A stretch of DNA of 64,000 nt from Bernardetiaceae bacterium (GCA_025056255.1 JANWVT010000001.1:186001-250000), one strand, 5' to 3'; positions 34,811-44,744 are shown, numbered from the stretch's first letter. The notes: generated by a model not told the origin, from the letters alone. Made by a program: numbers and translations.

Positions 34811-35226
34811 ATTTTTTAGCTAATTAGGGCAAGTAGGAGATAGAACTTTCATAGCAAAGAACTGTGCACCATCTAAAACTACTGACAATGCGAGTTTTGT
34901 TGTCGTTCACGTTCCTACACCCAATCCATTTCCGACATGACCACTCCCCAAAGCCATCAATGTTGCATATGCGAGTACGCGCAATAGCCCGATAGGTTAT
35001 CGAAGCCTGTCGGGCTTTATACTGATTCAATAGTTGGCAACAAGAGTTGTCTTTGAAAACAAAATAAGATACAATTCCCACTCTTCTACTTTTTGCATTT
35101 TTCCTACTTTTACATCATTGGTGTTGACAAATAAGATATTATGAGAACTTGGTAGGTGCAAAGAAACTTAGAAGCTGCAAATACTGAGCTTCCTATGGCA
35201 ACAGTCTCGTACATACTTATCAGAAA
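34811..35226. other. 416-bp intergenic region after metE
   Basis: Apart from the hairpin at 34986-35016, no gene is evident. A 6-bp inverted repeat at about 35170-35193 lies just past the 3' end of the gene at 35227-36015, without a T-tract. A short minus-strand ORF (34824-35081) has no features of a real protein. Confidence 0.5.
34986..35019 (+). terminator. Possible terminator downstream of metE
   Basis: An 11-bp stem with one G-T pair (34986-34996 with 35006-35016, 9-nt loop) is followed by TTATACT. It lies 175 nt after the metE stop. The T-tract is short, so efficiency is doubtful. Confidence 0.5.
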
Positions 35227-36015
35227 TTAGTTTTTATGTCCTGACTGATTGAACAGTGAGTTATAAAAAGCAATAGCTGCTGCTATTTGTTCGCGATTGT
35301 CAAAATCAATCGGATGATTTGCTAAATATGCCTCAAAACCTTGGTGAGGAGGCAAGGCTTTTAGCAAACTTTTGCGATTTTTCTTAATCTTCATAGGGGT
35401 TTTGTCGGGTCCAACAATGTAGTATTCTACATGTGCAACGTACTTGTCGTAGTACCGCCCTGTACTTTGTGCTTTACCAATATCGGAAGGTAGAAAAGTT
35501 CTAGTATGATAAGCCAATACGCTGTAAGGTCCTTCTTGTAGCACTTCGCAAAACTTAGGTGTGAGCTTGTCGCCGACTGGAAATCGTTTAAAGACGTGCT
35601 TGGTTTTCTTAGCAGTATCTTCTAAAACCAAGTAATCGATGGCAGTAGCATCTACTATGAGCGAATCGCCGGTATCTTGGCGCCAAATCATCAGTTCTTG
35701 GCTCTGATATACGTCTATTTTAGTTGGAATATTTTTCAATACGTATCCATCTTTCAAATGGATAGCAGCAGGCAGCCATTGGGGGAATACATAAGGTGAA
35801 CCTTCATATGTTTTAGCCCGATTGTCAAACGTACGCATCATCATGTTAGTACCGCGGTTGAGCGTGCCGTCGTTGGCGAACAGTTTACGCAAGTCGTTTT
35901 CAAAACTTACTGCTTGTGTTGCTTGTTTGCTTTGCGGTGGAGCGGTTTGAGCCTGCAAACGGGCAGCCATTGCCATAACCACAATGCTTGCCCATACTAA
36001 AAAATAAACTTTCAT
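35227..36015 (-). CDS. Exported protein of unknown function (Bacteroidota-specific)
   Basis: A 262-aa protein with a cleavable signal peptide (MKVYFLVWASIVVMAMAARLQAQ, cleavage near residue 23). The mature part contains YEGSPYVFPQWLPAAIHLKDG, then IPTKIDVYQSQELMIWR, a pattern of secreted or outer-membrane-associated Bacteroidota proteins that begin with a conserved GSPY...W...G strand. No enzymatic motif is visible. It is divergent from lysA, with a shared 140-bp control region. The YxxSPY-type N-terminus and lack of an anchor suggest a periplasmic location. Function unknown. Confidence 0.75.
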   Translation of the reverse strand: MKVYFLVWASIVVMAMAARLQAQTAPPQSKQATQAVSFENDLRKLFANDGTLNRGTNMMMRTFDNRAKTYEGSPYVFPQWLPAAIHLKDGYVLKNIPTKIDVYQSQELMIWRQDTGDSLIVDATAIDYLVLEDTAKKTKHVFKRFPVGDKLTPKFCEVLQEGPYSVLAYHTRTFLPSDIGKAQSTGRYYDKYVAHVEYYIVGPDKTPMKIKKNRKSLLKALPPHQGFEAYLANHPIDFDNREQIAAAIAFYNSLFNQSGHKN

Positions 36016-36112
36016 AGACGGCACTGATTATCAATTTTTTGCAAATGTACAAAAACAATATTTTTGAAGGCAATTCATCTTATTCATCCATTTACAAGCC
36101 TATACTTGCGAA

Positions 36113-36120
36113 TAATTTTG
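36113..36120 (+). promoter_or_regulatory. -7 element for lysA
   Basis: TAATTTTG matches TAnnTTTG, with TTTA 19 nt upstream as a weak -33. The start site near 36127 supports translation of lysA from the ATGs at 36153/36156 rather than from 36039. Confidence 0.5.
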
Positions 36121-36152
36121 AAAATCAGGGCGAATCCTCCGACCTTTGCAGC

Positions 36153-37313
36153 ATGATGTTTACACCCGAACACCTTACCCGTTTTAATGGCTTAGCAACA
36201 CCTTTTTTTTACTATGATTTGTCTTTGCTTCAAAAAACAATAGAGGCAGCAGCCAAGCAGGCAAGCAGGCATGGTTTTCACATTCACTATGCACTAAAAG
36301 CCAATGCCAATCGAGAGATTTTGCAACCTATTGTGGCGGCTGGTTTTGGTGCGGACTGTGTCAGTGGCAACGAAGTGCTAAGGGCATTGGAAACAGGTTT
36401 TGCGCCCGAGAAAATTGTGTTTGCTGGTGTAGGAAAATCGGACAAAGAAATCAAGACTGCACTGGAAAAGGATATTTTCTGCTTCAACGTAGAGTCGGTA
36501 GAAGAATTACAGGTAATTGAAGGTTTGGCGGCACAAATAGGTAAAACTGCTACTGTTGCTTTGCGAGTCAATCCGTTAGTAGAAGCGCATACACACCAGT
36601 ACATTACTACCGGAACAGCTGAAAACAAGTTTGGCATTCCTCCACGCGATTTTGACACGCTGCTACAACTGCTACCAGCACTGTCGCATATTCGGGTAAT
36701 AGGACTACACACGCACATTGGCTCGCAAATCTGCAACATGGACAACTTTAAAAACACTTGCCTGAAATTCAATGAAATACGCCGCTGGTTCGAGCAACAC
36801 GACCTGCATTTCACTGACCTGAACATAGGAGGAGGGCTCGGTGTAGACTATCAGCACCCCGATGACAACCCCATTCCCGATTTCCAAAACTACTTCGATA
36901 CCATCAACCGCTATTTGGAACGCACCCCACAACAACAGGTACATTTTGAACTCGGGCGTTCTATTGTAGCACAGTGCGGTAGTTTGATTACCCGCGTTCT
37001 ATACACTAAACAAGGAGAAAACAAGCGTTTTGCTATTGTAGACGCTGGCATGACAGAACTCATCCGCCCGGCATTGTATCAGGCTTATCACAAAATTCAA
37101 GCTCTTAAAGCTCCTCAAGTAGCTGCACTCATTTACGACGTGGTAGGACCTATATGCGAGTCGTCAGACTTTTTTGGCAAAGACGTAGCACTGCCTATGC
37201 TACAAAGAGGGGATTTGTTAGCAATTCGCACAGCAGGTGCCTATGGCGAGGTCATGAGTTCTAACTACAACCTACGAGAGAAAGCTCCGGCAATATACAT
37301 GCCTGCATTGTAA
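36153..37313 (+). CDS. lysA: Diaminopimelate decarboxylase
   Basis: A 386-aa fold-III PLP enzyme making L-lysine from meso-DAP. The N-terminal barrel carries HYALKANANREIL with the PLP Lys at residue 49, GADCVSGNEVLRAL and GLHTHIGSQI. The C-terminal beta domain has NIGGGLGVDY before it, then the ELGRSIVA, GPICESSDFFG and AGAYGEVMSSNYN segments, all family markers. ATG 36153 (or the next ATG, 36156) is chosen because a -7 box lies at 36113. A longer frame from 36039 adds 38 residues without homology. The DegT-type gene follows 23 bp later, suggesting one transcript. Confidence 0.95.
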   Translation: MMFTPEHLTRFNGLATPFFYYDLSLLQKTIEAAAKQASRHGFHIHYALKANANREILQPIVAAGFGADCVSGNEVLRALETGFAPEKIVFAGVGKSDKEIKTALEKDIFCFNVESVEELQVIEGLAAQIGKTATVALRVNPLVEAHTHQYITTGTAENKFGIPPRDFDTLLQLLPALSHIRVIGLHTHIGSQICNMDNFKNTCLKFNEIRRWFEQHDLHFTDLNIGGGLGVDYQHPDDNPIPDFQNYFDTINRYLERTPQQQVHFELGRSIVAQCGSLITRVLYTKQGENKRFAIVDAGMTELIRPALYQAYHKIQALKAPQVAALIYDVVGPICESSDFFGKDVALPMLQRGDLLAIRTAGAYGEVMSSNYNLREKAPAIYMPAL

Positions 37314-37336
37314 TGCTCAGTTAATTGCGCGCTCAC

Positions 37337-38449
37337 ATGCAAACAGGCATTCCATTTTACAACCTTGCCCCTATGCACGGCACTATTTGGGCGGAAATGG
37401 CAGATGCCTTCCAAAATGTATACGGCAGTTGTCAATTTGTTTTGGGACAAGCAGTCAAAAACTTCGAACATGCCTATGCACAGCTCAACCAAGTAAAATA
37501 TGCTATTGGGGTTAGCAGTGGACTGGATGCTCTGCTGCTCGCTCTAAAAGCCTGTGGAATTGGACAAGGCGATGAGGTGATTGTGCCTGCCAATACTTAC
37601 ATTGCCTCAATATTGGCTATATGCCATGTTGGCGCCAAACCCGTTCTGGTTGAGCCGCGCCCCGACACATATAATATCAACCCCGAACTAATAGAGCAAG
37701 CCATTACGCCGCACACAAAAGCCGTGATGCCTGTTCACTTGTACGGGCAGGCATGTGAAATGGATGCCATTATGCAAATAGCCGCCCGCCACGGCTTAAA
37801 GGTGATTGAAGACAATGCACAGGCTCATTTAGCTGCTTTCAAAGGCAAACTCACTGGCAGTTGGGGCGATGCCAACGGCACCAGTTTTTATCCGAGCAAA
37901 AATTTGGGCGCATTAGGCGACGGTGGTGCAGTTACTACTTCTCATGATGAGCTAGCCAATCGAATTCGGCTGCTGCGCAATTGTGGCTCGCTTGTTAAAT
38001 ACGAAAACGAAACAATAGGGTATAATATGCGCTTAGACGAGCTGCAAGCTGCCTTCCTTAGCGTCAAAATGCGCTATATACACAAGTGGACAGCTGAACG
38101 GCAGCAACTTGCAGCCTTGTATCAGCAGCTACTGGCAGGTATCGACGACTTAATACTACCAATTACTCACACACAAGCCACGCACGTATATCACCTCTAC
38201 GTAGTGAGAACCCGCCGCCGAGATGCCCTTCAACAATACCTTGCTGCTCATCAGATAGGAACACTCATTCACTATCCTATTCCGCCTCACTTGCAGCGTG
38301 CCTTTCGGCACATGGGTTGGCAAAAAGGCGATTTTCCCATTGCAGAAGAGCTGGCAGCCACTTGCCTTAGCTTGCCGCTTTGGATAGGCATGACCTCTGA
38401 ACAAGTGGAAAGAGTAGCAGCTGTTGTTCACAAATTCTATTCAACTTAA
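37337..38449 (+). CDS. DegT/DnrJ/EryC1/StrS-family sugar aminotransferase
   Basis: A 370-aa PLP enzyme that transfers an amino group to keto-sugar nucleotides. Landmarks are the N-terminal [59 protein letters not shown] with [11 protein letters not shown], and [17 protein letters not shown] with the PLP Lys. [21 protein letters not shown] closes the protein. The best guess for its product is an aminosugar for lipopolysaccharide or capsule; no sugar-nucleotide genes are adjacent. Its link with lysA is by position only. ATG 37337 is used; an upstream TTG at 37325 is possible. Confidence 0.9.
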   Translation: MQTGIPFYNLAPMHGTIWAEMADAFQNVYGSCQFVLGQAVKNFEHAYAQLNQVKYAIGVSSGLDALLLALKACGIGQGDEVIVPANTYIASILAICHVGAKPVLVEPRPDTYNINPELIEQAITPHTKAVMPVHLYGQACEMDAIMQIAARHGLKVIEDNAQAHLAAFKGKLTGSWGDANGTSFYPSKNLGALGDGGAVTTSHDELANRIRLLRNCGSLVKYENETIGYNMRLDELQAAFLSVKMRYIHKWTAERQQLAALYQQLLAGIDDLILPITHTQATHVYHLYVVRTRRRDALQQYLAAHQIGTLIHYPIPPHLQRAFRHMGWQKGDFPIAEELAATCLSLPLWIGMTSEQVERVAAVVHKFYST

Positions 38450-38773
38450 CTACTGCTGAGCAGACCAAACGGTTATGCAAACTAAAGCCACCAGCGATGC
38501 AATTGGTGCCGAATATAGCTTATCAGCTTTGTGTTGTTATGCTCTCCTCATATTGTTGTACTTCCATACAGGAATGAGACACCAACAACAATGGCATACA
38601 AATTCAACTTTTTAGGTACTTATCCGCATACCTCTGTTGTGTACATACAAGAAAGCAGTACGTACCCGTTCACCGCTTGTTCCTGTGTGGAGTTTTACAT
38701 TGGAACAACTTCATTCAAAAATGTGCTTTTTGTGCTCATGTTTTACTTTTAGTTGTTAGTAGCCTAAAACACA
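38450..38773. other. 324-bp intergenic region, convergent
   Basis: The gap lies between the DegT-type gene (plus) and the dienelactone hydrolase gene (minus). No classical terminator was seen. A 73-codon plus-strand ORF (38531-38752) lacks a plausible start context and has many rare-looking residues, so it is not called. Confidence 0.5.
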
Positions 38774-39574
38774 TCACTTTAATGCAGCCAAAATGGTAAG
38801 CATGCGTTTCCATGCATCGGCGCGAGCTTGTTTATTTTCAGCGCTTCCCGTTGGTTCTTCTCCACTTCTCATGAAAGCATGACCCGCTCCTTTGTAAATT
38901 TCATAAGCAAAAAACTTATTGGCTTGCTTCATTAGCGTTTCAATTTTAGGGATACCCGCATTGATGCGTTGGTCGTTTTCTGCATAAAAGCCATAGACAG
39001 GCGCTTGAATGCGAGCTACTTCTTCTGGATGCTCGGGGGCGCTGCCATAAAAAACCAAAGCTGCCTGAATGGAGGGAATCTGAGTGGCAGCGCGAAAACA
39101 CTGCCCGCCGCCCCAGCAAAAGCCAACAATAGCCGTTTTCCCATTGCAAGAGGGCAGTTGGGAAATGTATGCTTGTACAGCAGCTAAATCGGCGCTTACT
39201 TGTTCAGGCTTGAGCTGTGAAAGTGCCATACGCGCCTCGTCGGAATTAGCAAAGTCGGCAGTTCGCTTTTTATCTTCCGAAAAACCTGACAGCAGGTCGG
39301 GGGCAATGGCTAAATAGCCTTCAGCAGCCAGTTGGTCGGCAAAACTGCGCACCCAATCCGTCAGTCCACGATTTTCATGGATAACAACAACGGCGGGCGT
39401 ATTCTTGGCTGACTCGGGAAAGGCAACAAAGCAATGTACCGTGCGAGTCCCGTATTTTACTTCTACCCACTCGTGGTGTCGGGGCGACTTTTCCAATTGT
39501 GCAATAGCAAAGTCTTGCGCACAGATATGGGAAACAACAAGGCAAGTGAACCAAAAACAGACGATTGTTTTCAT
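38774..39574 (-). CDS. Exported dienelactone hydrolase-family alpha/beta hydrolase
   Basis: A 266-aa protein with a cleavable signal peptide (MKTIVCFWFTCLVVSHICAQ, cleavage about residue 19-20). The DLH catalytic triad is in place: Cys153 in GFCWGGG, Asp201 in YAENDQRIN and His232 in KGAGHAFM. HENRGLTDWVRSFADQLAAEGYLAIAPDLL is the usual oxyanion region. Family members hydrolyse lactones and dienelactones; being exported, it probably acts on a periplasmic ester or lactone that cannot be named. A possible small gene lies 43 bp upstream on the same strand. Confidence 0.9.
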   Translation of the reverse strand: MKTIVCFWFTCLVVSHICAQDFAIAQLEKSPRHHEWVEVKYGTRTVHCFVAFPESAKNTPAVVVIHENRGLTDWVRSFADQLAAEGYLAIAPDLLSGFSEDKKRTADFANSDEARMALSQLKPEQVSADLAAVQAYISQLPSCNGKTAIVGFCWGGGQCFRAATQIPSIQAALVFYGSAPEHPEEVARIQAPVYGFYAENDQRINAGIPKIETLMKQANKFFAYEIYKGAGHAFMRSGEEPTGSAENKQARADAWKRMLTILAALK

Positions 39575-39617
39575 ATCATAACTTATTGGACATTTTAGGA
39601 AGCGTTTCGGCTCATGT

Positions 39618-39842
39618 TTAGTGATAAGGTGCTACCCGATGGGTAGTATCGTTTTTTCGATAGCGAAAAGTAGGTGAAGGAGCAGTAGGCATTACCTCAA
39701 CAGCAGCGGGATATGGTGTTTCTGATATGGTTATGGCGGGTACGGGCTGATAATAGCCTTTTTCTGGCATAATGAGCATTGTAAAAAGCGCCATATCGGC
39801 AAAAAAGAAAAACAAACACAAGCGAAAGGCAATGCTTTGCAT
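39618..39842 (-). CDS. Possible small membrane-anchored Pro-rich protein
   Basis: A 74-aa frame reading MQSIAFRLCLFFFFADMALF, a hydrophobic N-terminal segment followed by a Pro-rich tail (EKGYYQPVPAITISETPYPAAVEVMPTAPSPTF) and a basic end. The layout of signal or anchor plus Pro-rich tail is plausible for a small envelope protein, and it is 43 bp upstream of the hydrolase gene. No homology is recognised and it could be spurious. Confidence 0.35.
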   Translation of the reverse strand: MQSIAFRLCLFFFFADMALFTMLIMPEKGYYQPVPAITISETPYPAAVEVMPTAPSPTFRYRKNDTTHRVAPYH

Positions 39843-39936
39843 CAGAGGGGTAAATTATTATATCTGCAAAAGTGGTGAAACAGGTTGACAATGTGGCATT
39901 TAACAACTCTTGACAGCTTCACTACGCTTTTTTGCA

Positions 39937-39944
39937 TAGCTTTG
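39937..39944 (+). promoter_or_regulatory. -7 element for the putative porin
   Basis: TAGCTTTG matches TAnnTTTG and lies 28 nt before the ATG at 39973. The nearest TTG upstream is 24 nt away, slightly longer than usual. Confidence 0.45.
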
Positions 39945-39972
39945 CAGCCGCACAAAGTATTTGTTATCTACC

Positions 39973-41967
39973 ATGAACATGTTGCAGCCTGCAAATTACC
40001 ATTCAAAACTATTTTTTACAACAATATGGCATACTGGCTTGGTGATTTGTTGGCTCTTAATAAGCAGTTTGGCACTGGCACAAGACAATACTAATCGCAA
40101 TAGTACCTCAAAAAAAGATTCCATCCGCTACGGACCTCATACTACACGGTACTATTACTGGCATACCTTATACCATAACATCGACGATACGCTGTATATC
40201 GATACTGCTTACGCCAATCGCCACCGTTACAATCTGGTGCAAAAAAACAACAATATGTGGCAGGATTTGGGCGTTTTTGGGACAGCAGCACAGCCTATTT
40301 TCTACCGCGAACCGGAGCAAATAGGCACGCGACTTGGCTACAACTCGCTTGCACCGTATCGGCTGCACCGCGACGAGGTACGCTACTTCGATAGCTACTC
40401 ACCTGTAACTGACTTAGATTACATTCAAGGCGGCAAAGGACGCACACGCTTACGTGTTACCCATGCCCGCAGCATCACGCCAGAAGCAAGTGCTGCTATT
40501 TTCTTCCAACGCCAAGAAGCCAACAAAATTTTGGGTAGAAATTCGCGCCGCAACGACCCCATGCTCACTAATCAGGGATATGGCACTATGGCGCGTTTTT
40601 TCTCGCGCGACTTACGCTACAAACTACTGGCACATTTTCTCTATTCAGAACACGCCGTACAGGAAAATGGCGGATATAACACCAATGAACTCTCTCCCTC
40701 AACCTCCCATATGCTTGCCAACTTGCCTCCACAAGAGTTGGCTTACAGCTTAGAACAAGTGGTTAGTCGTGAAAAAGTGTACAATTTTCATCTCTATCAA
40801 CAATTAGACCTTCCCAAAGACTCTTTGCAACAAATTAAGCAAACAGTTCAACTCTTTCACCAATTGGAGTGGTTGCGACAAGCCAACGAATATGTAGATG
40901 AAAACTTATTAAGCAACTTCCGAAATTTCTATCGGCGCCTGCCATTTAATGTAGCCCAGTGGCGTGGACGCGAATTGCGATATGCAACTCACTATCAGCA
41001 ATTAGACAATCGTGCAGGTATCAAAGGGCAGTGGCATGGTTTGCGCTATCGAACTTATTTGCGCAACCGCATCTACAGCTTTCAGGCAAACTATACCGAT
41101 GTAAATACCTTAGCTGATTCGGCAAAAAACGTGCACCTTGCACCTGAGTGGTTTGCAGGGGCAGTAGCTCAATTTGCTGTTTACCAACATCATAGCATAG
41201 ATGCGGAAGCAGAAGTACAACTGCCACTGCAGGACTATCGTACCAAAATTATCTACCACAACAAATGGTTTAAGGGTACTTGGGTGCGTACTGTTTTTAG
41301 CCCTGACCTAACACAGCGCCATGTTTTTGGCAGTTTTTTCAAATGGGCAAATCCAGATTTTTATCGTACTATTTCAGACCGGCTTAACTATGAAACAGGA
41401 TTTATTCCTGTTCCGTTTATCAAAAAGTACCTGTCGTTTGCTCACTTTGCTGGTTTTGAAAATATTCAAAACTTCGTCTACTACGACACTGCTGGCATTG
41501 CACGCCAAACTACCGAAGGCGTGCGCCTTTTGCATGCTGGTTTGCACATACGGGCACAATGGAAAGATTGGCAGTGGCATACGCAAATCAGATACAGCCA
41601 AAACATCGGAGAAGACGTTTTTCGCGTACCTCCTTTACTGATTAATTCACAACTGTTTATACAAAAAAAATTCTTTGCAGGCGAGTTAGACGGTCAGCTT
41701 GGGCTCGACTTTCACTGGAAGTCGGCTTTCTACGCAAATGCTTTTATGCCTGCTACCCAGCAGTTTATCCTGAACAACCGCTACCTAACAGATGGCTACC
41801 CTGTGTTAGACCTATTTTTTAATTTTAAAATCAGTCGAGCCTTGCTGTTTGTAAAACTAACCAACATGTTGCAAGACATAGCAGGAAAGGCTTACTTCAA
41901 CACCCCTCGTTATTTTGCCCAGCCTCGTTCATTAGAAATCGGAATCAATTGGCTGTTTTTCGACTAA
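39973..41967 (+). CDS. Putative outer-membrane porin (Porin_10-like)
   Basis: A 664-aa outer-membrane beta-barrel candidate. After a signal ending WLLISSLALAQ (about residues 24-35) come DSIRYGPHTTRYYYWHTLYHN, YRLHRDEVRYFDSYSPVTDLDYIQGGKG, and a long alternating strand pattern rich in Tyr, Arg and Trp. It ends in the LEIGINWLFFD strand with a C-terminal aromatic cluster, as expected for BAM substrates. This form matches putative porins of many Bacteroidota. Substrate and regulation are unknown. An ATG two codons later (39979) is an equal alternative. It is monocistronic. Confidence 0.85.
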   Translation: MNMLQPANYHSKLFFTTIWHTGLVICWLLISSLALAQDNTNRNSTSKKDSIRYGPHTTRYYYWHTLYHNIDDTLYIDTAYANRHRYNLVQKNNNMWQDLGVFGTAAQPIFYREPEQIGTRLGYNSLAPYRLHRDEVRYFDSYSPVTDLDYIQGGKGRTRLRVTHARSITPEASAAIFFQRQEANKILGRNSRRNDPMLTNQGYGTMARFFSRDLRYKLLAHFLYSEHAVQENGGYNTNELSPSTSHMLANLPPQELAYSLEQVVSREKVYNFHLYQQLDLPKDSLQQIKQTVQLFHQLEWLRQANEYVDENLLSNFRNFYRRLPFNVAQWRGRELRYATHYQQLDNRAGIKGQWHGLRYRTYLRNRIYSFQANYTDVNTLADSAKNVHLAPEWFAGAVAQFAVYQHHSIDAEAEVQLPLQDYRTKIIYHNKWFKGTWVRTVFSPDLTQRHVFGSFFKWANPDFYRTISDRLNYETGFIPVPFIKKYLSFAHFAGFENIQNFVYYDTAGIARQTTEGVRLLHAGLHIRAQWKDWQWHTQIRYSQNIGEDVFRVPPLLINSQLFIQKKFFAGELDGQLGLDFHWKSAFYANAFMPATQQFILNNRYLTDGYPVLDLFFNFKISRALLFVKLTNMLQDIAGKAYFNTPRYFAQPRSLEIGINWLFFD

Positions 41968-42044
41968 GCAGTAAAAGCCATCCCTCGACAGCCAAATGTA
42001 GCACAAGTGTCAAGCATTTGCCTTTGCCAAATTTTTCCTTTGGC

Positions 42045-42380
42045 TCATCTTGCAAAAATCAGATATGCACCTGCACAAATTAGAGTGAAGCCTGCCAAAT
42101 ATTGCCATTGGAAGGGCTGTTTGAGATAAAAAACCGAAAACAGCATAAAAATAAACAGGCTGATAACCTCTTGAATTGTTTTCAGTTCTACGGGGTTATA
42201 AACAGCACTACCCCAGCGGTTGGCAGGCACCTGCACCATGTATTCAAAAAAGGCAATTCCCCACGAAATCAAAATTACATACAACAAGGGCTTGTCTTTA
42301 AAGTCTTTTAAATGACCATACCACGCATAGGTCATAAAGCAATTAGAAATCAATAGCAAAACAACAACAGTAAAACGCAT
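42045..42380 (-). CDS. DUF486 / DMT-like small membrane protein
   Basis: A 111-aa inner-membrane protein with four predicted helices. It matches the DUF486 family closely: CFMTYAWYGHLKDFKDKPLLYVILISWGIAFFEYMVQVPANR, then LKTIQEVISLFIFMLFSVFYLKQP and a final helix ending in AGAYLIFAR. The family belongs to the drug/metabolite transporter group, but no substrate is known. The ATG at 42380 gives the family N-terminus (MRFTVVVLLLISN); the longer frame to 42512 is rejected. It stands alone. Confidence 0.88.
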   Translation of the reverse strand: MRFTVVVLLLISNCFMTYAWYGHLKDFKDKPLLYVILISWGIAFFEYMVQVPANRWGSAVYNPVELKTIQEVISLFIFMLFSVFYLKQPFQWQYLAGFTLICAGAYLIFAR

Positions 42381-42703
42381 AGATGTAGCAAAACAGCAAG
42401 TATGTGCAAATATCGCAGTTCTTGCTCGGCAGCCCAACAAAGTGCGGTAGAAAACCAAATTACAATTGTTTGCCCAAGAATGCAGGAATAGCGTTATACT
42501 ACTGATAGTCATGTGCTTGCACTACACACCAAACAAATGAGTATCAGCCTTAAAGCGGATGTCTTTATTTTGCACATTCCCCCAGAAAAATACTTAGAGC
42601 CTTTCTCAAGTATTTTAGCGGCAAGAAACAATAGCGATGCCCTTTTTTGAGTAGCTTGTTTTACTGTCCGGTTTTTACTTCCGAACAAATACTGCCTCAA
42701 ATA
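42381..42703. other. 323-bp region upstream of the DUF486 gene
   Basis: A 63-codon minus-strand frame at 42509-42700 is present but has no recognised homologue. No strong promoter element or terminator was seen. The region probably holds the DUF486 promoter and the end of the ABC exporter transcript. Confidence 0.45.
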
Positions 42704-44527
42704 TTAAAACGTTTGCAGTTGTATGAGCTTGCAGTAGAGCCCTTCGCGTTCAATTAATTCGCGATGTGAACCTTGCTCTACAATACATCCTTCTTGAATA
42801 ACAACAATTTCATCAGCATTTTGTACTGTGCTAAGCCGATGCGCAATAATGAGCGTAGCTCTTCCCCGCATCACTTTCTCAAGCGCTTCTTGTACGGCTT
42901 TTTCCGATTCAGAATCTAAGGCAGAAGTTGCCTCATCTAAAATCAATATAGGAGGATTTTTCAATATGGCACGAGCAATGCTGATGCGCTGTCGCTGCCC
43001 ACCAGAAAGCCTGCTCCCTCTATCTCCCAATATTGTATCGTAACCATTTTCTAAATCCATAATAAAGTCGTGAGCATTAGCAATTCGGGCTGCTGCTTGC
43101 ACTTGCTCCATAGTAGCCTGTGGCATGCCAAAGGCTATGTTGTTGAAAACAGTATCGTTAAAAAGAATAGGCTCTTGGGTTACAATACCAAAGAGGCTAC
43201 GCAGCGAGGTCAACTCTATTCGCCGGATATCTACTCCATCAATACTGATATAGCCATCGGAAGGGTCATAGAAGCGTGGTAGCAAGTCGGCTAAGGTGGA
43301 TTTTCCCCCTCCCGAAGGACCCACCAACGCCAAAGACTTACCTTTTTCTAACCGAAGGCTAATGTTTTGCAACACCGGACGCTCGCCATAAGCAAAAGAT
43401 ACGCCATGCAATTCTATTGCCCGCTCAAAACCTTTTATCACAATAGCATTGGGAGCTGAACAAATAGCTGGCTGAGTATCAAGTACCTGCAGAATGCGCT
43501 CCATAGAAGCCACTCCTCGTTGCAAAGTGCTCACAGCTGTTGAAACCGACTTTGCCGGAGTGAGTATTTGGGTAAAAAAGGCAATGTAAGTGAGAAATGA
43601 GGAGGCGGCTAACTCTCCGTTAAATACCATTTTACCGCCATAGAGCAAAATGCCACCTACTACAATCGTTCCCAGCACTTGCGAAAGCGGCGAAGCCAAA
43701 TCCCTTTTGTTTTCAATGCTCAGCGTAAGCCGGCGATAAATTTCATTGCGTTCAGCAAACTTACGGTTTACATATGATTCAGCATGAAAGGCTTTTACGA
43801 TTTTGATGCCGCCCAGCACTTCGTCGGCTGTATTGACAAGGTTGCCCAGCATGTCTTGCCGTTCACGCCCCTCCCGCCGTAGTCGCTTGCTAATTTCAGC
43901 AATGAGTGCACCGCTCACAGGCAAGAAAAGCAATGTAAAGACAGTCAGCTCTACGGACAGGTACAACAATGCAGCAAAAAATACGACAATTGTAACCGGC
44001 TCTTTAATGATAGATTTCAGAACCGTAACAAGCGTATTTTCTACTTCTTGCACATCATTAGTGAGCCGAGAGAGCAAGTCTCCCTTCTTTTCACGTTTAA
44101 AGTAGCCCAAATGCAATTCAGTAAATCGCTGAAATACGGCTTTCCGAAGGTCTCGAATTAAAGTATAGCACAAGCGATTCATGCTGTACTGAGCCAAATA
44201 AGTAAACAGATTAGACAGCACGACCGACACTATAAGCACGCCACAAACAATCTGCAACGATTGCATGGGTCCGTAAGTAACTACTGACCAACGTAGTTGA
44301 TAATTGAAGTAATCTTTTAAATATGCTATGGGATTACCGCTGAAAATAGGCTTGGGTAGCCAAGCAGCCTGAACAGGCACTTTTTCAAACAAAACGTCGA
44401 ATAGTGGTATGAGCAAAGAAAAATTCAGTGCGCCAAACACAACTGAAAGTAGCAATACCACCATGTAAAAAGGTAAAAAACGTCCCCAAGCAGAGCTAAA
44501 AGAAAGAATGCGCCAGAAGATTTTCAT
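42704..44527 (-). CDS. MsbA-like ABC exporter (membrane plus ATPase half-transporter)
   Basis: A 607-aa fused half-exporter: six membrane helices (about 15-330) followed by a nucleotide-binding domain (about 365-600). The ATPase shows Walker A GPSGGGKST, a Q-loop with FGIVTQEPILFND, the signature LSGGQRQR, Walker B ILILDEATSALD and the H-loop AHRLST. The membrane part contains an EVENTLVTVLKSI-like coupling region. Related proteins flip lipid A precursors or drugs across the inner membrane as homodimers; the cargo cannot be settled. It is divergent from rho, separated by 217 bp. Confidence 0.92.
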   Translation of the reverse strand: MKIFWRILSFSSAWGRFLPFYMVVLLLSVVFGALNFSLLIPLFDVLFEKVPVQAAWLPKPIFSGNPIAYLKDYFNYQLRWSVVTYGPMQSLQIVCGVLIVSVVLSNLFTYLAQYSMNRLCYTLIRDLRKAVFQRFTELHLGYFKREKKGDLLSRLTNDVQEVENTLVTVLKSIIKEPVTIVVFFAALLYLSVELTVFTLLFLPVSGALIAEISKRLRREGRERQDMLGNLVNTADEVLGGIKIVKAFHAESYVNRKFAERNEIYRRLTLSIENKRDLASPLSQVLGTIVVGGILLYGGKMVFNGELAASSFLTYIAFFTQILTPAKSVSTAVSTLQRGVASMERILQVLDTQPAICSAPNAIVIKGFERAIELHGVSFAYGERPVLQNISLRLEKGKSLALVGPSGGGKSTLADLLPRFYDPSDGYISIDGVDIRRIELTSLRSLFGIVTQEPILFNDTVFNNIAFGMPQATMEQVQAAARIANAHDFIMDLENGYDTILGDRGSRLSGGQRQRISIARAILKNPPILILDEATSALDSESEKAVQEALEKVMRGRATLIIAHRLSTVQNADEIVVIQEGCIVEQGSHRELIEREGLYCKLIQLQTF

Positions 44528-44744
44528 TGCACAATGTTAGAACGAAAGCCTTTAAAAATAAAGCTTATAGAAAAACTATCGCTTAGGTTTGCTTATTACG
44601 TGTATAAAGCCTATAATTGCGCAACTATTCCTTTTGCTGCCTCCGCAAAGGTTTTTTTAGTGCACCTGTTTCTAATTCAATTTAAGAATTTCATATCCTT
44701 CCCGTCGCTAAGGTATGGCGACATTAACTTATTTCCGAACTTGT

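Noticed and set aside
34824-35081. 85-codon minus-strand frame after metE
   Set aside because: It overlaps the putative metE terminator, has no recognised homology and shows Cys- and Arg-rich composition typical of chance frames.
35227-36015. Idea that this exported protein is GldN/PorN because of the gliding genes in the window
   Set aside because: The GldN signature segments are absent, and gldKLM, which normally precede it, are not here.
36039-36152. Longer N-terminus for lysA
   Set aside because: The extra 38 residues lack homology, and a promoter -7 element lies inside them.
38531-38752. 73-codon plus-strand frame between the DegT and hydrolase genes
   Set aside because: No promoter or homology, and the composition is irregular.
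42509-42700. 63-codon minus-strand frame upstream of DUF486
   Set aside because: No homology seen; kept only as a note in the intergenic entry.
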